Notes: generated from the letters alone by a model not told the origin. A stretch of DNA of 64,000 nucleotides from an uncultured Prevotellaceae bacterium (GCA_902774815.1 CACYJV010000011.1:62001-126000); one strand, 5' to 3'. Positions 38,665-48,242 are shown, counted from the first letter of the stretch. Made by a program: numbers and translations.

Positions 38665-40806
38665 ATGAAAAGAATCCTCATGGCCCTTGCATGCTGCGTA
38701 GGAGTAGTCACACTGTATGCGCAGATAAACCGCCGTGACGTGGTCAGCCGTAACAATCCTGTCGTGAAGAAGCTTGACAGGCTCTCATCGCTCACCGTTG
38801 GCAATGGTGGCTTTGCCTTTACCGTCGATGCTACTGGCCTGCAGACCTTTCCCGAATATTATGAGAGCGGCGTTCCGCTAGGTACGATGAGCGACTGGGG
38901 GTGGCACTCGTTTCCCAACACGGAGAACTACCGTGCTGAGGAAGTACTGAAGGAATTCGACTTCGGCCACCACAGCGGTGTGAAAGGAACCTACAGCGTG
39001 GAGAATAAGGATGACGGACGTTCGCGCGAGGCTGCCAGCTACCTGCGTGCCAACCCTCATCGTCTGCATCTGGGTTGTATCGGCTATGATATTCCTGCGT
39101 CAGACACTACTCTCGTGGAGTCGAAAGGCCAGGAACTAGACCTCTATGAGGGGTACATGATAAGCACTTTTAGCTATGGCGATGCCGGCTATGTCACGTA
39201 CACATGGGTGCATCCCGAGCGCGACATCGTCTATGCTGGCTACATGACCGACAGCGAGAAACCGCTGGCCGTAAAGTTCCGCTTTCCCTATCCTACGGGC
39301 AAGCATACCGACTCGGGTTGCGACTGGGCACCGCACGCGAACAATCGTACCGACATCGTGAGGCAAGACACCTCGTCAGTTCTCCTGCGCCGCACACTCG
39401 ATACCACCACCTACTATGTCAGTATCCGCTGGGAGTCTCCCGCTACCTTCTCTTGTACAGCCAATAACATTTTCACGCTGACACCACGGCAACAGGGACT
39501 GACCTTCTCGTGCGAGTATTCTGCGGTGGAACCTGCTACGGAGGCACCGGCAAGCGTAGTGGCTATTGAGCAGACCAAACAGCATTGGCGTGACTATTGG
39601 GCGCAGGGTGGTATCATTGACTTCTCGCACTGTACTGACCCACGTGCAAGGGAGTTGGAGCGACGTGCCGTGCTGAGCCAATATCTGCTGGCTGTGAATT
39701 GTGCAGGTGACACGCCTCCGCAAGAGACGGGGCTGACTTACAACTCGTGGTTCGGCAAATACCATCTGGAGATGGTCTGGTGGCACCAGGCACAGTTCGC
39801 CTTGTGGGGACATCCCGAATTGTTGGAGCACTCGCTTGACTGGTATTTCTGCGCCGCCCCGAAAGCACGTGAGATAGCACGCAGGCAAGGATTTGACGGC
39901 TTGCGATGGATGAAGATGACAGACCCGAGCGCCGAGGAGGCTCCCTCGAAGGTGGGCAGTTTCCTCATCTGGCAGCAGCCACACCTGATTTACTTGGCCG
40001 AACTGCTCCGAAGGGCTGAGTGCGGAGGCGGAAGGCGCATCCTCGACAAGTATGGAGCGTTGGTGGATGAGACGGCTGCCTTCATGTATGATTTCGCCGA
40101 CTACGACGCGGCACACGACCGCTACATCCTGAAAGGCATCATTCCAGCACAGGAGACCCTGCGGGCCGCTGAAACGGTGAACCCGCCCTTCGAACTATCT
40201 TACTGGCACTGGGGCATGTTGACTGCCCTAGACTGGCAGCAACGAAGGAAACAGCCGCAGAATTCGGCGTGGCAGCACCTCGTAGAAAAGCTCTCGCCTC
40301 TGGCCTCCATCAGCCTGAATGGGAACAGGCAGTCAAAGTCGGACGACCTCTACCTAGCGGCAGAGAGTGCCACTGACACTTACAGCGATATCCGCTTTAC
40401 AAGCGACCATCCCGCATTGCTCGGAGCCTATGGCATGCTGCCTGCCACGCCGCAGGTGGACAAGCGCATTATGAGCAACACTCTGGGTTGGATATGGGAT
40501 AACTGGAACTGGGACAAGACGTGGGGATGGGACTACCCGATGGTGGCCATGACGGCAGCACGGCTCCATGAGCCACAAAAAGCCGTCGATGCCCTGCTCA
40601 TGGACAAACGTACGAACACCTACCTCATCAGCGGGCACAACTATCAAGACCAACGGCTGCGACTCTATCTGCCCGGCAACGGCGGTCTGCTCACGGCGCT
40701 TGCGCTGATGTGTGCCGGCTGGGATGGCTGCACCGTGCGCAATCCCGGTTTTCCCGACGATGGCACATGGGATGTTCGCTGGGAAGGGCTGCTTCCCATG
40801 CCGTGA
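38665..40806 (+). CDS. Predicted secreted (alpha/alpha)6 glycosidase (GH65/GH95-like)
   Basis: 713 residues from the ATG at 38665 (MKRILMALACCVGVVTLYAQ, a clear signal peptide). The N-terminal third looks like a beta-sandwich (LTVGNGGFAFTVDATGLQTF) and the rest like an alpha/alpha barrel (ETGLTYNSWFGKYHLEMVWWHQAQFALWGHPELLEHSLDWY; KTWGWDYPMVAMTAARL). Gly-Asn-Gly-Gly-Phe early on and the W/H-rich WGKYHLEMVWWH segment recall clan GH-L and GH95 enzymes. The exact family and sugar are not certain. It precedes murQ by 101 bp, and the two together suggest glycan breakdown. Confidence 0.65.
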   Translation: MKRILMALACCVGVVTLYAQINRRDVVSRNNPVVKKLDRLSSLTVGNGGFAFTVDATGLQTFPEYYESGVPLGTMSDWGWHSFPNTENYRAEEVLKEFDFGHHSGVKGTYSVENKDDGRSREAASYLRANPHRLHLGCIGYDIPASDTTLVESKGQELDLYEGYMISTFSYGDAGYVTYTWVHPERDIVYAGYMTDSEKPLAVKFRFPYPTGKHTDSGCDWAPHANNRTDIVRQDTSSVLLRRTLDTTTYYVSIRWESPATFSCTANNIFTLTPRQQGLTFSCEYSAVEPATEAPASVVAIEQTKQHWRDYWAQGGIIDFSHCTDPRARELERRAVLSQYLLAVNCAGDTPPQETGLTYNSWFGKYHLEMVWWHQAQFALWGHPELLEHSLDWYFCAAPKAREIARRQGFDGLRWMKMTDPSAEEAPSKVGSFLIWQQPHLIYLAELLRRAECGGGRRILDKYGALVDETAAFMYDFADYDAAHDRYILKGIIPAQETLRAAETVNPPFELSYWHWGMLTALDWQQRRKQPQNSAWQHLVEKLSPLASISLNGNRQSKSDDLYLAAESATDTYSDIRFTSDHPALLGAYGMLPATPQVDKRIMSNTLGWIWDNWNWDKTWGWDYPMVAMTAARLHEPQKAVDALLMDKRTNTYLISGHNYQDQRLRLYLPGNGGLLTALALMCAGWDGCTVRNPGFPDDGTWDVRWEGLLPMP

Positions 40807-40907
40807 CACGGGTGCCAGTGCTGTAGGTCAAAGAGCGATATTTCATATTGTGCATTAAGATGCTCATTTATTGATACAATGCCCTATAATAATAAATAAT
40901 GTTTAGG

Positions 40908-41711
40908 ATGAACCAGAAGATTACCGAACAAGAATCGCGTTACAGGCATCTGGAGCAGATGTCGGTAGCCGAACTGCTGGAGCACATCAACGAAGAAGAC
41001 TCAGGTGTGGCCAAAGCCGTGAAACTTGCAATACCTCAGATTGAAGCGTTGGTGGAGGCTATAGAGCCAAGAATGAAACGGGGTGGCAGACTCTTCTATA
41101 TCGGTGCCGGCACTAGTGGACGTATGGGTGTTCTCGATGCGAGTGAGTTACCTCCAACGTTCGGGGTGCCCGACTCATGGGTAGTAGGCATCATCGCAGG
41201 GGGAGACAAAGCTTTGCGTCGTGCTGTTGAGAAGGCGGAAGACGAAGCAGGTCAGGGCTGGCGTGATATACTGGCATATCATCCTACTGCAGATGATACA
41301 GTACTGGGCATAGCTGCCTCTGGCACAACGCCTTATGTTGTCGGTGCCGTAAGCCAAGCTCGCAAGAACGGCATGCTGACGGGGTGCATCACCAGCAATC
41401 CCGACACACCTTTGGCCGCTGTGTCCGACTTTCCTATAGAAACCATCGTAGGACCTGAGTTCGTGACAGGCTCCAGTCGCATGAAGAGTGGAACTGCGCA
41501 GAAAATGGTATTAAACATGATTTCCACCTCGCTTATGATCCGGATGGGCCGTGTTCAGGACAACCGCATGGTGAACATGCAGTTGACAAGCACCAAACTT
41601 GTTGACCGTGGTGTGCGAATGCTTCAGGAAATTCTCGATCTAGATTATGATGAGGCAAAGCAACGATTGCTTAAAGCTGGTAGTGTGAACGATGCTCTCA
41701 AGTCAACCTGA
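40908..41711 (+). CDS. murQ: N-acetylmuramic acid 6-phosphate etherase
   Basis: 267 residues from the ATG at 40908 (another ATG is at 40899). The SIS domain carries FYIGAGTSGRMGVLDASELPPTFG with the sugar-phosphate loop, IAASGTTPYVVGA and the family stretch GPEFVTGSSRMKSGTAQKMVLNMIST. MurQ cleaves the lactyl ether of MurNAc-6-P to GlcNAc-6-P in peptidoglycan recycling. Its stop codon overlaps an ATG by 1 nt at 41711, but I think the next gene starts at 41744. No muramate kinase gene is nearby. Confidence 0.93.
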   Translation: MNQKITEQESRYRHLEQMSVAELLEHINEEDSGVAKAVKLAIPQIEALVEAIEPRMKRGGRLFYIGAGTSGRMGVLDASELPPTFGVPDSWVVGIIAGGDKALRRAVEKAEDEAGQGWRDILAYHPTADDTVLGIAASGTTPYVVGAVSQARKNGMLTGCITSNPDTPLAAVSDFPIETIVGPEFVTGSSRMKSGTAQKMVLNMISTSLMIRMGRVQDNRMVNMQLTSTKLVDRGVRMLQEILDLDYDEAKQRLLKAGSVNDALKST

Positions 41712-41743
41712 TGAGTAATTTTATAGTGAATAGCGATATAATT

Positions 41744-42142
41744 ATGAATAAAAGAGAATACATACGAGAAAACAAGGAATGGCTGATAGCCAAATCACGA
41801 GAAGAAGGAGTAATAGCACTTCCTAAGGGCATCTTCTACAAAGTGCTGTGTGAGGGAAATCAGGCAAGTCCCAAACCGACAGTAAGAAGCATCGTAACTG
41901 CCCATTATACTGGCAAGACCATCAATGGAAAGCAGTTTGACAGCAGTCGTGGTGGTGTGCCTCTGGCCTGCAGACTTTGCGACCTTATTGAGGGTTGGAT
42001 CATAGCTATGCAGCAGATGCACGTTGGCGATAAATGGGAAGTGTATATTCCTGCCGAGATGGGATATGGAAAATTCTCTCAGCCTGGCATACCCGGAGGT
42101 TCAACGCTTATATTCGAGATTGAATTGTTGGGAATAGCGTAA
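41744..42142 (+). CDS. FKBP-type peptidyl-prolyl isomerase
   Basis: 132 residues from the ATG at 41744; MNKREYIRENKEWLIAK is the usual start in this group, while an ATG at 41711 would add 11 residues and overlap murQ. The FKBP core is visible: VTAHYTGKTINGKQFDSS, GWIIAMQQMHVGDKWEVYIPAEMGYG and PGGSTLIFEIELLGI. There is no signal peptide, so it appears cytoplasmic, unlike many Bacteroidota FKBPs. It catalyses proline cis/trans change or acts as a chaperone. It is likely co-transcribed with murQ. Confidence 0.9.
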   Translation: MNKREYIRENKEWLIAKSREEGVIALPKGIFYKVLCEGNQASPKPTVRSIVTAHYTGKTINGKQFDSSRGGVPLACRLCDLIEGWIIAMQQMHVGDKWEVYIPAEMGYGKFSQPGIPGGSTLIFEIELLGIA

Positions 42143-42213
42143 TTGACCCCTAAAAAGTACATCATATCGCAGAAGATTAGAACTATTTGATACATATTAT
42201 CCAATAACAGCTC

Positions 42214-42603
42214 ATGGAATCTCGAAAACAAATAGCAGCAGAAAAGAAACGGTGCAACAGTCATAACTGTGCCCAGGCGATCCTCCATACCTATGCCGAC
42301 GTGGCAGGAATCAGCGAGAAAGAAGCAATGAACATCGCCGGTGCCTTTGGTGGTGGCATGGGAAACATGGAAGGTACATGTGGCGCGCTGGTGGGTGCAG
42401 GCCTTGTTCTTGGATTGTTCAATAAGGATAAGGTGAAGTCCATGAAGCAGATGCGTCAGATCATGAGTAAGTTTAAGGATCGCAACGGGGCAACTCAATG
42501 TAAACTGCTAAAGGGTATAGGCACAAAGGTCGTTCTACGTGAATGTCCCTTGTGCGTAGCTGATGCAGCAGAGTTCTTGGAAGAACAATTAGGGCAACTA
42601 TGA
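42214..42603 (+). CDS. C_GCAxxG_C_C family protein
   Basis: 129 residues. The Cys pattern of the family is present: CNSHNCAQA near residue 14, FGGGMGNMEGTCGALVGAGLVLGL (the GCAxxG-type segment, here TCGALVG), CKLLKG and RECPLCVADA near the end. Members are thought to bind a metal or a redox cofactor, sometimes with a radical or redox partner; no defined reaction is known to me. The last codons form the left arm of a terminator whose loop holds the stop codon. Confidence 0.85.
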   Translation: MESRKQIAAEKKRCNSHNCAQAILHTYADVAGISEKEAMNIAGAFGGGMGNMEGTCGALVGAGLVLGLFNKDKVKSMKQMRQIMSKFKDRNGATQCKLLKGIGTKVVLRECPLCVADAAEFLEEQLGQL

Positions 42604-42615
42604 AGTTGCCCTTTT
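42591..42615. terminator. Bidirectional terminator overlapping a stop codon
   Basis: AGGGCAACT (42591-42599) pairs with AGTTGCCCT (42604-42612) around ATGA, in which TGA (42601-42603) is the stop codon; TTT follows. It parallels the arrangement at 4145-4175 and serves convergent genes. Confidence 0.85.
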
Positions 42616-42618
42616 CTC

Positions 42619-43644
42619 TTATGGTCTTTTTACTTTCTTTCTCGCCTCTTCCTGTGCCGCGATAACCTGGTCACACCAGGCATCGAACTCGGGGTCTTCG
42701 ACTTGCAGCTCAGGATGGGAGAGAAGGTAGGCCACACAACGGCGCACGCCTTCGTCGAACCGGGTGGTGGCACAGAAGCCGGGAACGGCACGCTTCAGTT
42801 TCGTGCAGTCGAATTCCACCGTCACGGCCTTGTCGCCCAGCAGGTTGCCCTCGAGGTCGTAGTCTTTGGGACATACTGCTGCGAGGAACGATGATGCGAC
42901 ATGATAGGTGTGGAAGGGCACGCCAAGGGCATTAGCGATGCACTCGTAGACTTGATTCCACGTTAGCGTTTCGTCGGACATGATTTGGAAGGCTTCGCCA
43001 ATGGCTTTCGGGTTGCCGAGCAGTCCGATGAAGCCGCGGGCGAAGTCTTCGTTCCATGTAAGGGTCCACAGCGAACTGCCGTCGCCGTGCACCAGTACTG
43101 GCTTGCCCTCAAGCATGCGCTTCAGCACCTGCCAACTGCCTTTCGGCCCGTGGATGCTCACCGGAACACTACGCTCGCAGTAGGTATGCGAGGGGCGCAC
43201 GATGGTAACGGGGAAACCCTGTTCACGATAAGCCTTCAGCAGCAGTTCCTCACACGCTATCTTGTCGCGCGAATACTGCCAGTGCGGGTTGGCCAGCATG
43301 GTGCCCTCGGTGATGATATGACTGCGTGCGGGTTTGTTGTAAGCCGATGCTGAACTGATGTAGACATACTGCCGGGTGCGTCCGCTGAAGAGGCGGATGT
43401 CGCGTTCCACCTGTTGTGTTACGAAGCCGATGAACTCGCAGACGGCATCGAAACAGTTGTCGCCAAGGAGTTGCTTCACCTGTTGCTCGTCGTTGATGTC
43501 GGCGATGACTTGTCGCACGTTTGCGGGCACTTCGTCTTTTCGTGTTCCGCGATTGAGCAGCCAAAGGTCATGGCCTGCTGCTGCCAGTTGCCGGGTGATG
43601 GCACTACTGATAGTGCCTGTACCACCAACAATCAGTATTTTCAT
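42619..43644 (-). CDS. NAD-dependent epimerase/dehydratase family protein
   Basis: 341 residues from the ATG at 43642-43644 (MKILIVGG; a longer frame to 43677 lacks support). Extended SDR fold: GGTGTISSAITRQL is the dinucleotide site, YVYISSASAYNKP holds the Ser/Tyr region, and TIVRPSHTY and GDGSSLWTLTWNEDFARGFIGLL follow. The Tyr-x-x-x-Lys pair is not obvious (ASAYNKP does not fit the spacing), so it may be an atypical SDR of the CSP41 or RNA-binding type or an isoflavone-reductase-like enzyme. The substrate cannot be given. Confidence 0.8.
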   Translation of the reverse strand: MKILIVGGTGTISSAITRQLAAAGHDLWLLNRGTRKDEVPANVRQVIADINDEQQVKQLLGDNCFDAVCEFIGFVTQQVERDIRLFSGRTRQYVYISSASAYNKPARSHIITEGTMLANPHWQYSRDKIACEELLLKAYREQGFPVTIVRPSHTYCERSVPVSIHGPKGSWQVLKRMLEGKPVLVHGDGSSLWTLTWNEDFARGFIGLLGNPKAIGEAFQIMSDETLTWNQVYECIANALGVPFHTYHVASSFLAAVCPKDYDLEGNLLGDKAVTVEFDCTKLKRAVPGFCATTRFDEGVRRCVAYLLSHPELQVEDPEFDAWCDQVIAAQEEARKKVKRP

Positions 43645-43731
43645 CGTTTTTATGCTGTTCTGTTTGTTTCGAATCATCTTTAGATATAACGGCGAAAACG
43701 GGAAATAATTGGGTGTTGCAGTGGTAAATAA

Positions 43732-46635
43732 TTACCAGTTTCTGCCTCTGTTGCCGCCCCATTTCTTGTCGTAGCGTCCCTCGGTGTCAACCTTTCCGCC
43801 GAAGATATTCAGTCGATAGCGCACATGAAGCATGATGTACGAATTGATGCTGTTGTACTGCGTATCGCTTCGGCCGGTGGCGTTCACCCATCTCTCGAAG
43901 TTGCTCTGCTGGTTGAGGATGTCGTAGAAGTTGAGGGCTGCGATGAGAGTCTTGTTCTTGAGGAACGCTTTTGAAATTTGTCCGTTCCAAATAAGCTCGT
44001 TGGTGTTCATCGATTTGTCGTTGTAGCCTCGGCGGCTGCGCTGGTGTAGGTTGCTGCTCACCTCGATGTCCAAGGGGAGTCGCACAAGGAACTGTCCACC
44101 ATAGTTGAACTGCCACGTGTCGAGGTTAGCATTGGGCTGCAGCTCGTTGCGCGAATGCTGGTAGTTGATGTTTCCGTCGATGGTCACTTCCAGCCAACTG
44201 TTGCGATAGCTTGCTGTGAGTCGCTCATTGAGGTTCACCGAATTCGTTGTGTTCAGCTTCGCATCGGCCTGACGCTGTGCCACATAGCTGACGAAGTGGT
44301 TGTAGCGTGCGCGGCTCTCGGTGCCTATGTTCCAATGTGCTGCCGAGTCGATGGCGGTGTTGAAGTTGAAGCCGCCGTTCATGTTCCAGTTGCCGTTGAT
44401 GTTTTCCGGTCTTGAGATGCTTCCTCCGGTATCGGGGTCATAGCGCACGAGGTTGGAGATGCTGTTGCGTATGTGGCGGTAGTTCGCATAGACCACCACG
44501 AACCGTTTGTAGCGCGTAATGTAGTTGTTGTAGTAGACGTTGAACGAGTTGGTGAACTGCGGTTTCAGTCCGGGATTACCCTGCGTGATGTAGAGCGGGT
44601 TGGAGTCATCGGTTATTTCGAGCAGCTGCGTGATTTCAGGCTGACGGGTGTCGCCTCGGTAGTGCAGCCATAGGTTGCTTTGGTCGCTGAACTTGTAATG
44701 GAAGTCGAACGTCGGCGTGAAGTTTGTCACGTTGCGTATGGTGTCGACGTAGATGTTGCGGTAGTTCTGGATGAAGTTCGAACGCTGCGGCTGCAGGAGC
44801 ATACCGATGTTGTAGTCGTACTTCTCAACCTTGTGGCGCAGGGTGAGCCTGATGTTGTGCGTGTAGTTCTTGTACTCGGAATAACGACTCAGCGAAGTGT
44901 CGAGGAAGTCGTCAAGATGGTCGCTGACGGTAGAGAGCCAGGGATCCCAGTCGCGGTATCGGGGGGTGATGTCCGAAAAGATGTTCTCCGGCAGATGGCT
45001 GAAGTCGTAAGTCTGGCGGTCGCTCTTGTTCTTGTTATAGCGCAACTCGTAGTTTGCCTGCAGGTGAGCCCCCTTCCAAAGAGGCTCGCTGTAGGTGGCG
45101 CTGAGCACATAGCCGCTGTTGTCGGACGGGGTTGTGTTGTAGCGGGCAGTGTAGTAGGTGGAGTCGCGACCGGCCTGGTCCTTGACGAGATAGAGGTGGA
45201 CGTCGTTGTTCGAGGCATTCTGGTTCTTGCTGTTGCCTCCGCTGGCTTCGACGCGGAAGGTTACGTGGCGTCCATGAGGATTCAGACGGCGGTAGAGTTG
45301 CAGCATGCCCCACGCATTCTTGTTGCTGCCATAGGTGAGGCTGGCGTTCTTGTTGTAGTTGACGAGATATGGGGCGAGGGGATTGTCGACAGCCGATATG
45401 GCCATCGTTGCCAGCGGGTCGTCGGCATAGAGATACGGGTCGTCGTTGAAGGTGGCGGCCACTGATGTGGCGGTGGCATCGTTGGTGCCAGTGCTGCCAT
45501 TTGCCCGCAGCAGGATGTTTGTCAGCGAGTCGGGCTTCCACTCTACGCGGATGTTGCCATTCCAGTTGTTGCTTCGGGTGTAGTTGCTGGAGTTGTTGTT
45601 GGAGAAGGTGCGCGAGGTCTCGCTGTAGAAGTTCTCGCTTGAGTTCTTGTTTTGGTTATCGCCGTTGCGATGGTTCCAGCGCAGGCTGAAATCTATCTTG
45701 AGCTTGTTCCCGTCGTCGTAATTGAAGTTGGTTCCCAACATCTTTCGGGTGTTCAGTCCTCGGCGGTTCCACCATCCGGCATTCTCCTCTTTGTTGTTGG
45801 CATTGCCCAAGAGTGCAAAGCGCGTCTTGTCGGTAAAATGGCTGCCCATGCCGCGTGAAGCATAGCGGTGGTGATTGCCCAGACCCAAGTCGAGATTGGT
45901 CATATAGCCGTGGTTCATGCCTTTCTTGATGGTGAAGTCGAGCACAGTCTCCTTGTTGCCGTCGTCGATGCCTGTGATTCGCGACTGATCGCTCTGCTGG
46001 TCATAGAACTTCAGGCTCTGGATGATGGAGACAGGGATGTTCTTCAGGGCTGTCTCCACGTCGCCGAGCATGAACTCCTTGCCGTCGAGCAGGATTTTCT
46101 TCACCTCTTTTCCGTTGACAGTGATGTTGCCGTCTTCATCGACCTCTGCACCGGGAATGCGCTTGATGAGTTCCTCGATAGCCGACCCTTCAGGCGTGCG
46201 GTAGGCTTCAGGGTTGAAGATGACGGTGTCCTTCTTCACCACAACTTGTGCAGCGCGTCCTGTGACGACGGCTTCTTGCAGCATGATGCTCTCGGGCTTC
46301 ATGAGCAGCAAGCCGAGGTCGACATTCTGGTTGCGCCTCAGGGTCACTTCGCGCACGATGGTCTGGTAGGCTATTGATGAAATGCGCAGGCGGTAAGTAC
46401 CGCTCGAGGGAGCTTCAACGGAGAAGTTGCCGCGCACATCGGAGAGGGTGCCGCCGACGAAGGTGCTATCTTTGACGCGGAACATCTGTATCGTGGCCTG
46501 TTCAATGGGCTCTTTGGCATCCACGTCGGTGATGTGTCCACTAATGGTAGGTCCGTCGTGCTGGTCGTCGTCTTCTTGGGCGCTGATGCCGATGACGGCA
46601 GCCAGCAGCAGCATAGTCAGAATAGTTCGTTTCAT
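43732..46635 (-). CDS. TonB-dependent receptor-like outer-membrane barrel protein
   Basis: 967 residues. After the signal peptide (LLLAAVIGISAQ) comes a carboxypeptidase-regulatory-like domain (about 30-110: GPTISGHITDVDAKEPIEQA), a plug domain with VVKKDTVIFNPEAYRTPEGSAIEELIKRIPGAEVDEDGNITVNGKEVKKI, and a long barrel rich in N, Y and R. This is the OMP_b-brl_3 form, a TonB-receptor relative without a clear TonB box. The chain ends RGRNW, so it finishes in an aromatic. Function may be transport or surface adhesion. It is transcribed alone. Confidence 0.87.
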   Translation of the reverse strand: MKRTILTMLLLAAVIGISAQEDDDQHDGPTISGHITDVDAKEPIEQATIQMFRVKDSTFVGGTLSDVRGNFSVEAPSSGTYRLRISSIAYQTIVREVTLRRNQNVDLGLLLMKPESIMLQEAVVTGRAAQVVVKKDTVIFNPEAYRTPEGSAIEELIKRIPGAEVDEDGNITVNGKEVKKILLDGKEFMLGDVETALKNIPVSIIQSLKFYDQQSDQSRITGIDDGNKETVLDFTIKKGMNHGYMTNLDLGLGNHHRYASRGMGSHFTDKTRFALLGNANNKEENAGWWNRRGLNTRKMLGTNFNYDDGNKLKIDFSLRWNHRNGDNQNKNSSENFYSETSRTFSNNNSSNYTRSNNWNGNIRVEWKPDSLTNILLRANGSTGTNDATATSVAATFNDDPYLYADDPLATMAISAVDNPLAPYLVNYNKNASLTYGSNKNAWGMLQLYRRLNPHGRHVTFRVEASGGNSKNQNASNNDVHLYLVKDQAGRDSTYYTARYNTTPSDNSGYVLSATYSEPLWKGAHLQANYELRYNKNKSDRQTYDFSHLPENIFSDITPRYRDWDPWLSTVSDHLDDFLDTSLSRYSEYKNYTHNIRLTLRHKVEKYDYNIGMLLQPQRSNFIQNYRNIYVDTIRNVTNFTPTFDFHYKFSDQSNLWLHYRGDTRQPEITQLLEITDDSNPLYITQGNPGLKPQFTNSFNVYYNNYITRYKRFVVVYANYRHIRNSISNLVRYDPDTGGSISRPENINGNWNMNGGFNFNTAIDSAAHWNIGTESRARYNHFVSYVAQRQADAKLNTTNSVNLNERLTASYRNSWLEVTIDGNINYQHSRNELQPNANLDTWQFNYGGQFLVRLPLDIEVSSNLHQRSRRGYNDKSMNTNELIWNGQISKAFLKNKTLIAALNFYDILNQQSNFERWVNATGRSDTQYNSINSYIMLHVRYRLNIFGGKVDTEGRYDKKWGGNRGRNW

Positions 46636-46838
46636 TGTGTTGATCTTGCAAGTTATCTATAGGATTGCACTCATCGTGCTATGAATTGGGGGCACTGACA
46701 ATAGTAAATATAGAGATTGGACAGAAAACTCTTCGCTGAGTGGCTTCAGCGCATCCTTTTCTGACCAAGTTACTATTTAGATGCGTTTGAAGTTCAAATG
46801 TCAAATGGAGAGTCGCTTTTTTATGTGTTGTTAACAAG

Positions 46839-47030
46839 TAAACTCTTTTCCTTGTAACTCAATGCTCTGTACGCTATAACTCTATGCTCTGTAGCCCATA
46901 ACTCAATGCTTTGTAACCTGTAACTCAATGCTTTGTAACCTGTAACTCATTGCTCTGTTGCATGTAACTCATTGCTATGTAGCCTTTAACACGATGCTCT
47001 GTACCCTACGACTCAATGTCGTGTGTGGAG
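46839..47030 (+). repeat. 22-bp-period degenerate array 4 (most regular)
   Basis: Unit starts at 46855, 46877, 46899, 46921, 46943, 46965, 46987 and 47009, a step of exactly 22 bp each time, with a partial unit before. Six units begin TAACTC and one TAACAC; the core is CAATGCTCTGTA or CATTGCTCTGTT. The two central units are identical. It lies between divergent genes, upstream of galE, about 100 bp before the galE promoter. Sequence from 46636 to 46838 has no feature I can name. Confidence 0.85.
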
Positions 47031-47124
47031 TTTATGATGTCGGCTTTTCCTCATTTTATGGTCTCTTGTGCGCCATAGCTGAAAAAATATTCATTCATCG
47101 TTATTTAGTTTCGTGATTTTTCAC

Positions 47125-47132
47125 TATCTTTG
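47125..47132 (+). promoter_or_regulatory. -7 box for galE
   Basis: TATCTTTG, 36 nt before the ATG at 47169. It makes the in-frame ATG at 47130 unlikely. Confidence 0.6.
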
Positions 47133-47168
47133 CATGCGGAAATCCTAATTTCAAATACCAATTACCCT

Positions 47169-48206
47169 ATGAAACAAACCATTCTTGTTACAGGTGGAAC
47201 CGGCTTTATCGGTTCGCATACAACCGTAGAACTGCAGCAGGCAGGCTACGAAGTCGTTATTGTCGACAATCTGTCGAACTCGAAGATTGAGGTGCTCGAC
47301 GGTATTGAGAAGATCACGGGCGTACGTCCTGCCTTCGAGCAAGTGGACCTTCGCGACAAGGAGGCAACTGAAGCCGTTTTCCAGAAGTATCCTCAGATAG
47401 AGGGCATCATCCACTTCGCCGCTTCGAAGGCTGTCGGCGAGAGCGTTGAGAAGCCGTTGCTCTACTACCGCAACAACATTGTTTCGCTCATCAACCTGCT
47501 GGAACTCATGCCCAAGTACGACGTGAAGGGCATCATCTTCTCCTCGTCGTGCACCGTCTACGGTCAGCCCACAAAGGAAAATCTGCCCGTAACCGAAGAG
47601 GCTCCCATCCAGAAGGCTCTCTCGCCCTATGGCAACACCAAGCAGATCAACGAGGAGATTATCGCCGACTACATCCACTCGGGTGCTCCCATCAAGTCGA
47701 TCGTGCTGCGCTACTTCAATCCTATTGGCGCTCATCCCAGCGCAGAGATTGGCGAGCTGCCCCTCGGCGTGCCTATGAACCTCATCCCCTTCGTCACCCA
47801 GACTGCCATCGGCGTGCGCAAGCAGCTGAAGATTTTCGGCAACGACTACAACACTCCCGACGGCACCTGCATCCGCGACTACATCTATGTGGTTGATCTG
47901 GCAAAGGCCCACGTGAAGGCTATGACGCGCGTTCTCGACGGCGATGGCGACAAGCTGGAGTACTTCAACATCGGTACCGGTCGCGGCCTTTCGACACTTG
48001 AGGTTGTGGAAGGCTTCGAAAAAGCTACCGGCGTGAAGGTCAACTGGGAGTATGCTCCGCGTCGCGAGGGCGATATTGAGAAGGTATGGGGCAATGTCGA
48101 TAAGGCCAATCGCGTGTTGGGTTGGAAGGCTGACACACCTGTTGAGGATGTGCTGGCATCGGCCTGGAAGTGGCAGAAGAAGCTGCGCGAGGATGGCGTG
48201 ATGTAA
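47169..48206 (+). CDS. galE: UDP-glucose 4-epimerase
   Basis: 345 residues from the ATG at 47169. Extended SDR with GGTGFIG at 9-15, FSSSCTVYGQP containing the catalytic Ser region, SPYGNTKQINEEII with the Tyr-x-x-x-Lys pair, RYFNPIGAHPSAEIGE and GTCIRDYIYVVDLAKAHVKA, all hallmarks of GalE. It interconverts UDP-glucose and UDP-galactose, feeding LPS, capsule or galactose use. Length is normal. The unusual point is the 22-bp repeat array upstream of its promoter. Confidence 0.95.
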   Translation: MKQTILVTGGTGFIGSHTTVELQQAGYEVVIVDNLSNSKIEVLDGIEKITGVRPAFEQVDLRDKEATEAVFQKYPQIEGIIHFAASKAVGESVEKPLLYYRNNIVSLINLLELMPKYDVKGIIFSSSCTVYGQPTKENLPVTEEAPIQKALSPYGNTKQINEEIIADYIHSGAPIKSIVLRYFNPIGAHPSAEIGELPLGVPMNLIPFVTQTAIGVRKQLKIFGNDYNTPDGTCIRDYIYVVDLAKAHVKAMTRVLDGDGDKLEYFNIGTGRGLSTLEVVEGFEKATGVKVNWEYAPRREGDIEKVWGNVDKANRVLGWKADTPVEDVLASAWKWQKKLREDGVM

Positions 48207-48222
48207 AACAAACTAAACCTAA

Positions 48223-48242
48223 CCCCTCACCAAAGGGAGGGG
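48223..48242 (+). terminator. Possible hairpin after galE
   Basis: CCCCTC (48223-48228) pairs with GAGGGG (48237-48242). No T-run follows, so its role is uncertain. Confidence 0.3.
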
